Assembly: GCA_020637805.1 (NCBI GenBank)
Contig: JACKJU010000010.1
Location: 97,092-161,091, forward strand
Direction: 5' to 3'
DNA from: Nitratireductor sp.
Lineage (GTDB): Bacteria > Pseudomonadota > Alphaproteobacteria > Rhizobiales > Rhizobiaceae
Length of the DNA: 64,000 nucleotides
Notes under the pieces: generated by a model
The model's database searches: none
What the model saw: only the letters and a program-made list of their open reading frames with translations
Told to the model about the DNA's origin: nothing
Part shown: one piece after another, positions 1 through 6,835 of the stretch
How positions within the stretch are numbered: the stretch's first letter is position 1
Layout: every line of letters starts with the position of its first letter
Translations under genes and position numbers: made by a program

Positions 1-431
1 GAGACCACCTTCATGCGGTGTTCGCGCGACATGAAATGCATCGGCACCAGGGTGCCGTATTCCAGCTCCAGCGAATCGATCTGGTGCGAGAGCGTATACA
101 CGTCCTTCGCCTGGGCTTTCTGCGCGATCAGGTCGCCAAGGGGCGCATTGCCTTCGTAGTCGTATTCCAGGTCCTGGATGAACTGGGGAAATTCGTTGGA
201 GGTGAAAAGTCCCTTGAAACGGTGATTGGCGTTGATGTGATAGCCCGCATTCACGATCCAGTGCGTGTCGCAGATGATCGCCGTGTCCGCCCCCAGTTCA
301 CGAGCCCTGTGCGCAATCTCCAGATGGCCGTCTATCGCCGGCTGCCGTTTTCCGAAAACCGGCCCCTGCTGCTCCGACATCAGCATTGTCGGAACATGCG
401 TGCATTTGGCGGCAAGGACGATCTCACCCAT
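1..431 (-). CDS. hpaD: 3,4-dihydroxyphenylacetate 2,3-dioxygenase (homoprotocatechuate dioxygenase), partial
   Basis: Extradiol ring-cleavage enzyme of the 4-hydroxyphenylacetate pathway. It opens homoprotocatechuate to 5-carboxymethyl-2-hydroxymuconate semialdehyde. Only the first 143 residues lie in the window; the C-terminus runs off the left edge. The N-terminus closely follows the LigB-fold HpaD family: a THVP segment with His-12 and a DTHW segment with His-57, both fitting metal ligands, and a later LEYGTLVPM block. The ATG is preceded by a good GGAGG ribosome site on the minus strand. It lies 55 bp downstream of hpaE in the same direction, so hpaF-hpaE-hpaD form one operon that probably continues leftwards. 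Confidence 0.93.
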   Translation of the reverse strand, partial: MGEIVLAAKCTHVPTMLMSEQQGPVFGKRQPAIDGHLEIAHRARELGADTAIICDTHWIVNAGYHINANHRFKGLFTSNEFPQFIQDLEYDYEGNAPLGDLIAQKAQAKDVYTLSHQIDSLELEYGTLVPMHFMSREHRMKVV

Positions 432-486
432 TGTTCACTCCTCCTGAACTTCCAGCCATCTGATGCCGGATACCCCGATTTGCCGG

Positions 487-2010
487 TCAGGCGCCAAGGC
501 GCGGAATGGCGTGCTGCCCGGTGGCAAGGCCGATGTGCTTCTGCTCCATGTAGAACTCGAACGACCAGTCGCCCCCGTCCCGGCCGATCCCCGATGACTT
601 GACGCCGCCAAACGGCGTCGGCAGGTGGCGCACGTTCTCCGAGTTCACCCAGATCATCCCGGCTTCAAGCCTGTCGGTGAAGCGCAGTGCGCGGGTCAGG
701 TCGTTGGTCCAGACATAGCCTGTCAGTCCGTATTCGACACCATTGGCGATTTCTAGCGCTTCCTGTTCGGTCTCGAAGGAGATTGCCGTCAGCACCGGCC
801 CGAAGATTTCTTCCTGGGCAATGCGCATGTCACGCCTAGCACCCGTGAAGAGTGTCGGCTTGACATAGTGCCCCTCGCAGTCGAGCGCTTCGCCGCCAGC
901 GGCAATTGTTGCCCCCTCCGCTCTGGCAACGTCGAAGTATGAGGTCACCTTGTCGAAATGGGTCTTGTGGATCAGCGGACCGATTTCGGTTTGAGGGTCA
1001 AGCGGGTGCCCGACCTTTATGCGGTTGATGCGCTCTACCAGTTTCTCCTGGAAAGCATCCCGGATGGAAGACTGCACCAGCAGGCGCGAGGACGACGTGC
1101 AGCGCTCGCCGTTCAGCGAATAGATCATGAAGATCGCTGCATCGAGCGCACGATCGATATCGGCATCCTCGAATACGATGACCGGGTTCTTGCCGCCCAG
1201 TTCGAAGTGAACGCGTTTGAGGGTGTCGGCACCCTGTTTCATGATCATGGAACCAGTCCGGCTCTCACCGACGAAAGCGATTGCCTTGATGTCCCTGTGT
1301 TCGGTCAGCGCCTTGCCTGCATCCTCTCCGTAGCCGTTTACAAGGTTCCAGACCCCGGCCGGCAGCCCCGCATTCTCCGCGATTTCCAGAAGCAGGCTGG
1401 CAGTAACGGGAGAGAATTCCGCCGGTTTGTGAACCACCGTGCATCCCGCCGCAAGGGCCGGTGCGATCTTCCAGGTGGAAAGCATGAAGGGCGTGTTCCA
1501 CGGCGTGATTACCCCGACCGGACCGATGGGCACGCGCGTCGTGATGTTTAGAAGGGTCGGCGACGGAAGGCTTCGGCCGTCCCTGGCCGAAGGCGCACGA
1601 TCGGCAAAGAAGCGAAAATTCTCGGCACCGCGCAGGGCCGCCTTCGACATGAAACGAAGCGCCTGCCCCGTATCCTGGCACTCCAGAAATGCAATCTCTT
1701 CTGCACGTTCGACGATCCCGTCGGCAATCCGGTGAAGGATTTTCCTGCGCTCGGTTGCAGGCATGTCGCGCCACGCCGGAAAGGCTTCCTTCGCCGCCTT
1801 GGCCGCGGCATCGACGTCTTGGGCGCTGCTGCGCGCCACACTGCAGACGAGGCTTTCGTCTACCGGCGAATGATTGTCGAACGTTGCGCCGGAGGCTGCA
1901 GGAACCTTCTTGCCGCCGATATGATTCAGCACCCCGTTTTCACGCAAGGGTGCCAGAAAGCCCTCCAGTTTTTTCAGGTTGTCCTGCAGATTGCCCTTCG
2001 GTGCCGCCAT
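487..2010 (-). CDS. hpaE: 5-carboxymethyl-2-hydroxymuconate-semialdehyde dehydrogenase
   Basis: NAD-dependent aldehyde dehydrogenase (507 residues) that oxidises the HpaD ring-cleavage product to 5-carboxymethyl-2-hydroxymuconate. The ALDH landmarks are present: Asn-172 in TPWNTP, Lys-195 in HKPAE, general base Glu-270 in ELGGKNP and nucleophile Cys-304 in NGERC. The NGERCTSSSR context is typical of HpaE rather than of betaine or succinate-semialdehyde dehydrogenases. Its start codon lies just beyond the hpaF stop codon, so translation of the two is probably coupled. Position between hpaF and hpaD settles the substrate assignment. Confidence 0.93.
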   Translation of the reverse strand: MAAPKGNLQDNLKKLEGFLAPLRENGVLNHIGGKKVPAASGATFDNHSPVDESLVCSVARSSAQDVDAAAKAAKEAFPAWRDMPATERRKILHRIADGIVERAEEIAFLECQDTGQALRFMSKAALRGAENFRFFADRAPSARDGRSLPSPTLLNITTRVPIGPVGVITPWNTPFMLSTWKIAPALAAGCTVVHKPAEFSPVTASLLLEIAENAGLPAGVWNLVNGYGEDAGKALTEHRDIKAIAFVGESRTGSMIMKQGADTLKRVHFELGGKNPVIVFEDADIDRALDAAIFMIYSLNGERCTSSSRLLVQSSIRDAFQEKLVERINRIKVGHPLDPQTEIGPLIHKTHFDKVTSYFDVARAEGATIAAGGEALDCEGHYVKPTLFTGARRDMRIAQEEIFGPVLTAISFETEQEALEIANGVEYGLTGYVWTNDLTRALRFTDRLEAGMIWVNSENVRHLPTPFGGVKSSGIGRDGGDWSFEFYMEQKHIGLATGQHAIPRLGA

Positions 2011-2011
2011 C

Positions 2012-2401
2012 TTATGCTTCCTGGTCCATGTATTTCGGTATCATGTTGAGTTTGGGGGAAAGTTCCGGATCTATGTCGACCATCTCCATCGAAACTGCGA
2101 TAGACCTGGTTTCGATCACGTCTGCGAGAAACTCGGTCATTGCCGCAAATACTGCCTTCGTGGCCCGCTTGCGGGTCTCGAGGTCCCGGTCGCCCCGCAA
2201 TCTGACGACAAGGTGGACATAGCCATGCCTCGGACTGCCATCGGCAATCGACCAGTGGTCGGCGCGGAGGGCGCGTACACGTATTCCTTTCTTCGCGAAA
2301 ACACCGGTGGAGATGCCTGCTATTCGAAGGTGATTGCACAGGGCGCCAAAGTCGATCTCTGTCTCCAGGTTTGCTGAGTAGTCGACCATGAAATGCGGCA
2401 T
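2012..2401 (-). CDS. hpaF: 5-carboxymethyl-2-hydroxymuconate delta-isomerase
   Basis: Small isomerase (129 residues) of the tautomerase-like HpaF/CHMI family, acting after HpaE to move a double bond in the ring-cleavage diacid. The protein begins MPHFMVDYS, which supplies the family's N-terminal Pro-2 after Met removal. An upstream in-frame ATG at 2425 would add eight residues, hide this proline and leave less room for the promoter, so I chose 2401. That start has an AGGGAGG ribosome site seven bases upstream. It is the first gene of the minus-strand hpa operon and faces hpaR across about 110 bp of control region. Confidence 0.9.
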   Translation of the reverse strand: MPHFMVDYSANLETEIDFGALCNHLRIAGISTGVFAKKGIRVRALRADHWSIADGSPRHGYVHLVVRLRGDRDLETRKRATKAVFAAMTEFLADVIETRSIAVSMEMVDIDPELSPKLNMIPKYMDQEA

Positions 2402-2437
2402 GTCCAACCTCCCTGAAACGATCATCCGCCAGCATAT

Positions 2438-2459
2438 TAATTAACATGTTAAATATAAT
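2438..2459. promoter_or_regulatory. Probable HpaR operator with hpaR -10 box
   Basis: The 12-base perfect palindrome TTAACATGTTAA (2441-2452) sits in the short gap between divergent hpaF and hpaR, the usual place for a MarR-family operator. A perfect TATAAT (2454-2459) on the plus strand follows at once and could be the hpaR -10 box, although I see no good -35 box for it. One bound dimer could therefore repress both directions. Binding by HpaR is inferred from position. Confidence 0.6.
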
Positions 2460-2474
2460 GTATTTCCATGTCAA
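2446..2474 (-). promoter_or_regulatory. Promoter of the hpaFED operon
   Basis: Read on the minus strand: TTGACA, a 17-base spacer, then TAACAT. This is close to the sigma-70 consensus and lies about 45 bases upstream of the hpaF start. The -10 box is part of the palindrome at 2441-2452, so a protein bound there would block initiation. Confidence 0.75.
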
Positions 2475-2510
2475 TATCTGTATGTTTGCAGTGAAAGGAA
2501 CGCAAATACC

Positions 2511-2978
2511 ATGGCAGATGCATCTCCGAGGCCCGATCGCGCCACATCGCAAATCCTGCCTGCAACAGGCCGGTCGCTTCCCATAGCACTTCTGCGTGCC
2601 CGTGAGCGCATCATGGGGCCATTCCGCGAGATGCTTGCCGAATCCGGCGTGACCGAACAGCAGTGGCGCGTGCTTCGCGTTCTGGATGAGGCAGGTCCAC
2701 AGGACGCCACCCAGATTGCCCGCAATGCCTGCCTGTTGATGCCGAGCCTTTCACGTATCGTGGCGACACTTATCACAAAAGGGTATGTGACGCGCCGCAG
2801 GTCGGACGATGACGGCCGCCGTGCGGTCATCGCGATTAGCCAGTCGGGGCGCGGACTACTGGAGCACAATATGGAGCGATCGCTCGCCATCGCAGACCGG
2901 CTTGAGAAAGCGCTGGGCCGGGAGCGGCTCGATGAGCTTCTTGATCTGCTGAACGAACTGGACCGGATCGAAATATGA
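2511..2978 (+). CDS. hpaR: MarR-family regulator of homoprotocatechuate degradation
   Basis: Winged-helix repressor of 155 residues. The central part matches MarR/HpaR proteins: a TEQQWRVLR helix around residues 44-52, a recognition-helix region around residues 75-85, and the wing RRRSDDDGRRA near residues 98-108. In characterised hpa systems HpaR represses the meta-cleavage operon and is released by 4-hydroxyphenylacetate or homoprotocatechuate. Here it is divergent from hpaF with a palindrome between them. The next gene, a PuuA-like ligase, starts 40 bp downstream in the same direction and may be co-transcribed. Confidence 0.88.
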   Translation: MADASPRPDRATSQILPATGRSLPIALLRARERIMGPFREMLAESGVTEQQWRVLRVLDEAGPQDATQIARNACLLMPSLSRIVATLITKGYVTRRRSDDDGRRAVIAISQSGRGLLEHNMERSLAIADRLEKALGRERLDELLDLLNELDRIEI

Positions 2979-3018
2979 GCCTACCATCACCGCTTCGGAA
3001 ACAGAAACTGGTACAATC

Positions 3019-4428
3019 GTGAATATCAAGCCCGGCGGTGTCGAACCGCACGACCAATCCGGCGGCCATGGCAAGGAAGAGCATGGCAAGCCCGGTGAGA
3101 ATTTTCTGGCGGCAAATCCGGATATTGAATCCGTCGATCTCCTGATTTCAGACATCAACGGCGTGATGCGTGGCAAATGGGCGCCTGCCGAAGCACTCAA
3201 GAAAGTCGACAAGCCGGGTATCAATTTGCCGATGTCGATCTTCGGTCTCGACATATGGGGCCGTGAGGTCGAGGAAACCGGCCTGCATATCGAGACCGGT
3301 GATCTCGACGGATTCTGCATTGCCATTCCCGAGCGCATCGCGCGCGCATCCTGGGCAACCAGGCCGACGGCGCAGGTGCTCATGACGATGCTGGACGACA
3401 AGGGCAAGCCCTTCTTCGCCGATCCGCGCAATGCATTGCAGCGCGTCATCGACCGCTTCGCCGAAAAAGGCTTGAAGCCTGTCGTTGCTTTCGAGCTGGA
3501 ATTCTATCTGGTCGATCCTTCCGCCTTCCAGTCAACGGGCAAGCTCAAGCGCGACCGCGACATGCAGCATGGCGCCATCGGGCCGGAGCCGCAGAACATG
3601 TATTCGCTCGATGAGCTATCCGGCCAGAGCGAGCTTTTCGCGGATATTCGCGCGGGTGCAATCGACCAGGGCCTGCCGATCGACACCATCATCAAGGAAG
3701 CGGCGCCCGGTCAGTTCGAGGTAAACCTCAAGCACCGTGGCGACGCGCTGGCTGCGGCCGACGACACCGTGCTGCTGCGCCGCCTGATTTCGGAGAGTGC
3801 GCAGAAGTACGGGCTGCGCGCCACCTTCATGGCCAAGCCCTTTCTCGATTGGCCCGGAAACGGCATGCACATTCACGCCAGTCTTCTGGACCGTGATGGC
3901 AACAACATCTTTGCAGGACCCTCCGGGGAAACGTTGATCGAACACGCGGCATGCGGGCTGCTCGATACCATCCGCGACGCGCTGCTCCTGTTCATTCCGG
4001 GGTTCAACGGGTACCGGCGCCTGCAACCGGGCTCCTATGCCCCGACCCGCATTGCCTGGGGCCGCAACAACCGCTCGGTTGCCGTGCGCGTACCGGCGAG
4101 TGAGGAAGCGGCCACCCGTCTTGAGCACCGGCTTTCGGGTGCGGACGCCAACCCCTATTTCGTCGCCGCAGGTGTTCTGGGTGGCATCCTTGAGGGCCTG
4201 GAAAACGGCAGGTTGCCGCCACCCCCGGTGGAGGGGAATGCGTATTCGGTTCCGCTGCCGAGCCTTTCCGACGACATGGACGACGCGATTGACGATTTCG
4301 AGCGCTCGGAATTTATCCGCAAACTGCTCGGCGTCGAATTGCGCAAGATCTACACGGAAATAAAGAAGGTGGAGATGCAGGCGTTTCTGAACGAAATCAC
4401 GCCGCTGGAACGCTCCACCTATCTTTAG
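3019..4428 (+). CDS. PuuA-like gamma-glutamyl-amine ligase (glutamine synthetase family)
   Basis: ATP-dependent ligase of the glutamine synthetase fold, 469 residues. It resembles gamma-glutamylputrescine synthetase across its length: a DLLISDINGVMRGKW start of the beta-grasp domain, FELEFYL with a metal-binding Glu, EAAPGQFEVNL, a GNGMHIHASL ATP-site His, and RVEYR-like RLEHRLSGADANPY near the end. It probably joins glutamate to a primary amine in the cytoplasm. The start codon is GTG with no clear Shine-Dalgarno; no ATG lies in frame before the conserved domain. The first 30 residues are charged and not conserved in the family. Because it follows hpaR closely, an aromatic amine such as tyramine is a possible substrate besides putrescine. 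Confidence 0.8.
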   Translation: MNIKPGGVEPHDQSGGHGKEEHGKPGENFLAANPDIESVDLLISDINGVMRGKWAPAEALKKVDKPGINLPMSIFGLDIWGREVEETGLHIETGDLDGFCIAIPERIARASWATRPTAQVLMTMLDDKGKPFFADPRNALQRVIDRFAEKGLKPVVAFELEFYLVDPSAFQSTGKLKRDRDMQHGAIGPEPQNMYSLDELSGQSELFADIRAGAIDQGLPIDTIIKEAAPGQFEVNLKHRGDALAAADDTVLLRRLISESAQKYGLRATFMAKPFLDWPGNGMHIHASLLDRDGNNIFAGPSGETLIEHAACGLLDTIRDALLLFIPGFNGYRRLQPGSYAPTRIAWGRNNRSVAVRVPASEEAATRLEHRLSGADANPYFVAAGVLGGILEGLENGRLPPPPVEGNAYSVPLPSLSDDMDDAIDDFERSEFIRKLLGVELRKIYTEIKKVEMQAFLNEITPLERSTYL

Positions 4429-4448
4429 GCCTGTAACTCAGGGCCTTG

Positions 4449-4895
4449 TCACTCCAGAACGAGTTCCTCGATCTGGTCGACCGGATGGTTCGTCAGATCC
4501 TTGTCGATTTCGCCGATAATCCGGTTCGAAACCTCCTGATGGAACTCCTTGCGCAGTTCGCCGAGCACCATCGGAGGGGCGATAATTATAAGCTCGTCGA
4601 ACTCGCCCTTGTGGGCTCGCTTGTAGAGGCGTTCGGCGATGCCTGAGGCAAAATCCTTCTTGGCAAGCTTGTGCCAGTCGGTTTCCTGCACCGCGCTTCG
4701 ATGTCCGGGCCCGCTATCGTCCATGCGGCCGGGGCTGTCCGTTCCCTGTTCGCGGGTAGGCGGATTTTCCTGTTCCAGTTCCCGGAATACCTGCAGATTG
4801 GGAAATTTCTTGTCTCCCTCGTTGCGCAGGAACAGGGCCTTTTCTCCGTCTGCCACGATCATCCATCCGTCGTGTGAAAGCTTGAATTTTGCCAT
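4449..4895 (-). CDS. Host attachment family protein
   Basis: A 148-residue soluble protein of the family named 'required for attachment to host cells', common in Rhizobiales. Visible hallmarks are the start WMIVADGEKALFLRN, an HKLAKKDFASGIAERL helix, and LIIIAPPMVLGELR followed by an EIDKDLTNHP ending. The biochemical role of the family is not firmly known; the fold resembles eRF1/Pelota-like domains. The start at 4895 was chosen over longer options because AGGAGG lies just upstream. It converges with the PuuA-like gene, only 20 bp away. Confidence 0.8.
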   Translation of the reverse strand: MAKFKLSHDGWMIVADGEKALFLRNEGDKKFPNLQVFRELEQENPPTREQGTDSPGRMDDSGPGHRSAVQETDWHKLAKKDFASGIAERLYKRAHKGEFDELIIIAPPMVLGELRKEFHQEVSNRIIGEIDKDLTNHPVDQIEELVLE

Positions 4896-5032
4896 TGTAA
4901 ACCTCCTATGGGAACAAAACCGGCTGGATGGCTGTTCGGTTCCAATGCGCCAACGCAAACTTGGTGGAAACCACTTGACCCGTGCGAGTCCAATGGTTTT
5001 CATCCCGTCGGGAAAAACCGGAGGGTAATATT

Positions 5033-5497
5033 ATGGAAATGAACGGCGAGCAGCTAATCGCGGCAAGCAAGGAAAAAGTCTGGGAAGCACTGAACGATCC
5101 CGAGGTGCTCAAGGCTTCCATTCCCGGCTGCAAGAGCCTCGAAAAAACCTCCGAAACGGAAATGGCCGCTACGGTGGAACTGAAGATCGGCCCCGTGAAG
5201 GCGAAATTCGACGGCGAGGTCGAGCTTCTCAATCTCAATCCTCCGACTTCCTACACGATATCGGGCGAAGGCAAGGGCGGTATTGCCGGTTTCGCCAAGG
5301 GCGGAGCGGATGTGGTTCTCGAAGAGGCCGAAGGCGGCACGTTGCTCAAGTACGACGTAAAGGCCGATGTCGGCGGAAAGATCGCCCAGCTTGGCTCGCG
5401 CCTGATCGATTCGACGGCGAAGAAGCTTGCCGGCCAGTTCTTCGAGAAATTCGGTGAGATCGTCGAGCAGGGCAAGTCGCCTGACGAGGTCGCCTGA
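5033..5497 (+). CDS. CoxG-like SRPBCC-family protein (CO dehydrogenase subunit G family)
   Basis: A 154-residue SRPBCC-domain protein. The opening EMNGEQLIAASKEKVWEAL and the stretch LKASIPGCKSLEK are typical of CoxG-type proteins, which help assemble or anchor molybdenum hydroxylases of the CO dehydrogenase family. No coxMSL genes lie in the window, so its partner is elsewhere or it acts alone. The start at 5033 has a GGAGGG ribosome site seven bases upstream; an in-frame GTG at 4982 has none. A hydrophobic C-terminal anchor, found in some CoxG proteins, is absent. Confidence 0.8.
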   Translation: MEMNGEQLIAASKEKVWEALNDPEVLKASIPGCKSLEKTSETEMAATVELKIGPVKAKFDGEVELLNLNPPTSYTISGEGKGGIAGFAKGGADVVLEEAEGGTLLKYDVKADVGGKIAQLGSRLIDSTAKKLAGQFFEKFGEIVEQGKSPDEVA

Positions 5498-5822
5498 TCA
5501 ATGGCGGAATGGCCAGATAAGGTGCTTCAGGCCATTTCGCTTCATCAACCGGCAAACGGCCAAAATTATTGCTAATCGCGTCCCGAATTGACCTCTGCAG
5601 GTTCATGTTCCGGTTACCACGGTAAAAAATAATTCGGCATTGGCTTGCTTTGGCCACAGTTTGCGTTCAATGAGAACAGATCGAACTTTCGGCCGAACGA
5701 CTTGTGGCCCGCGTCTTCTACGCTTGCTGACTATCTTCTTCCCAAACTTCGACTAAACCACGTTTCGTGGGCAGCATGCCTTCGGAACTGACACTCAGCA
5801 CATGCGTACAAGGAAAATCGCT
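5498..5822. other. Intergenic region with the long leader of the cold-shock gene
   Basis: No coding potential seen. An inverted repeat AATGGCC/GGCCATT (5508-5514 and 5530-5536) after the CoxG gene may be a weak terminator. Near the 3' end a small hairpin CCACG-TTT-CGTGG (5758-5770) precedes the cold-shock gene. Cold-shock mRNAs usually have long structured leaders, so much of this stretch is likely transcribed. I found no convincing -35/-10 pair. Confidence 0.5.
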
Positions 5823-6032
5823 ATGTCTACAGGTACCGTAAAATGGTTCAACGCCACCAAGGGCTTCGGCTTCATCCAGCCTGATGCAGGCGGCAACGAC
5901 GTATTCGTCCACATCTCTGCCGTTCAGCGCGCTGGCATGACCGGCCTCGATGAAGGCCAGAAAATCAACTACGAGATCGTTCAGGACAAGCGTTCTGGCA
6001 AATCTTCTGCCGACAACCTCAGCGCCGCCTGA
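5823..6032 (+). CDS. cspA: Cold-shock protein, CspA family
   Basis: A 69-residue single cold-shock domain that binds single-stranded RNA and DNA and acts as an RNA chaperone. Both nucleic-acid-binding motifs are visible: KGFGFIQ (RNP1) and VFVHIS (RNP2). It starts MSTGTVKWFN like most alphaproteobacterial CspA proteins. The upstream ATG at 5802 would add seven unconserved residues, so 5823, with AAGGA just before it, is preferred. Alphaproteobacteria carry several paralogues, so the symbol marks the family rather than a particular copy. A strong terminator follows 28 bp after the stop. Confidence 0.93.
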   Translation: MSTGTVKWFNATKGFGFIQPDAGGNDVFVHISAVQRAGMTGLDEGQKINYEIVQDKRSGKSSADNLSAA

Positions 6033-6059
6033 TCGCGCTAATCGTCGGATGAATTCTTG

Positions 6060-6083
6060 AAAGGCGGGAGCAATCCCGCCTTT
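6060..6083. terminator. Rho-independent terminator between cspA and the MgtC-family gene
   Basis: A perfect ten-base-pair stem (AAAGGCGGGA with TCCCGCCTTT) and a four-base loop, followed by CTTGTTTTT on the plus strand. It lies between two convergent genes and may serve both. Confidence 0.9.
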
Positions 6084-6099
6084 CTTGTTTTTGGAAGTG

Positions 6100-6606
6100 C
6101 TATTTGCCCGCTTCCTTTTGATCATTCCCGTTCCCGCGCATGTCGAAGCGTTTCTCCATCTGGCGAAGTGCCGCCAGTGTAAGAATGCCGATCGCGCTGG
6201 CTACACAGGCGATGGCAAACATCCCCAATCCGCTTGCAAGCCCGATCGCTCCAGCAAGCCACATGCCCGCACCTGTCGTTATTCCCTTCACCTCACCATG
6301 GCGCAGAATGATGAAGCCTGCTGCCAGGAAAGCCACCCCAGCAGTAATGGATTCCACCAGGCGCATCGGGTCGAACCGGATCTGGTCACCTGCGAAATGT
6401 CCTCCCATGCTCATTTCAAGAGAAATGATCGCAAAGCAGGCCGCCGAAACAGAAACGAGGATATGGGACCGCAAACCGGCAGCATGGTCGCGCCACTCAC
6501 GTTCGAAACCGATTATGCCGCCAAGAACTATCGCGGCAACGAACCTGAGTGCCAGCTCCATGAAAGGTATATGGGTGGCGAAGGCGGATTGAAGATAGTC
6601 GCTCAT
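6100..6606 (-). CDS. MgtC/SapB-family membrane protein
   Basis: A 168-residue inner-membrane protein with about five hydrophobic segments, for example around residues 16-30, 47-60 and 88-98. It contains the family core GFEREWRDHAAGLRSH near residues 33-48 and TAGVAFLAAGFI near 87-98. It has only the membrane domain, without the C-terminal ACT-like domain of virulence MgtC. Some members modulate ATP synthase or Mg adaptation, but function here is unknown. The start at 6606 has GAGGAG upstream. A longer frame to 6747 has an arginine-rich, unlikely N-terminus. Confidence 0.85.
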   Translation of the reverse strand: MSDYLQSAFATHIPFMELALRFVAAIVLGGIIGFEREWRDHAAGLRSHILVSVSAACFAIISLEMSMGGHFAGDQIRFDPMRLVESITAGVAFLAAGFIILRHGEVKGITTGAGMWLAGAIGLASGLGMFAIACVASAIGILTLAALRQMEKRFDMRGNGNDQKEAGK

Positions 6607-6724
6607 GCATTCTCCTCGTGCATTTCGTCTCCAATGAACAACGACTCGCCGCGGGAATTGTTCACAGAAGGTTCCTTCCTGCAGATGCGGAGAAGGGGCG
6701 AGCCTCGTATTTCGGGCTGAAGGT

Positions 6725-6753
6725 TTGAGTTTCGTGTTGCGCCGCACTATATT
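6725..6753 (+). promoter_or_regulatory. Sigma-70-type promoter of the NAGGN operon
   Basis: TTGAGT (6725-6730), a 17-base spacer and TATATT (6748-6753). Transcription would start near 6760, giving a leader of about 75 bases that contains two perfect hairpins before the first gene at 6836. Confidence 0.65.
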
Positions 6754-6762
6754 GGGGCCGAT

Positions 6763-6794
6763 GGCGCAGATACCGGTCTGCGCCGCATTTTTTT
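6763..6794 (+). terminator. Terminator-like hairpin in the NAGGN operon leader
   Basis: GGCGCAGA and TCTGCGCC form a perfect eight-base-pair stem with a six-base loop, followed by GCA and seven T. It lies after the predicted promoter and before the first gene, where no upstream plus-strand gene needs terminating. A second perfect stem TGCAGC/GCTGCA (6794-6799 and 6807-6812) begins at the T run. This could be an attenuator, a 5'-end stabilising structure or the end of a tiny RNA. Confidence 0.55.
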
Positions 6795-6835
6795 GCAGCT
6801 GGAGGTGCTGCAGAACAGGAAGGTGAAAAGGTTAT

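Noticed and set aside
5718..6125. Minus-strand frame of 135 codons overlapping the cold-shock gene and its terminator
   Set aside because: It runs through a strong terminator and mirrors cspA; no ribosome site.
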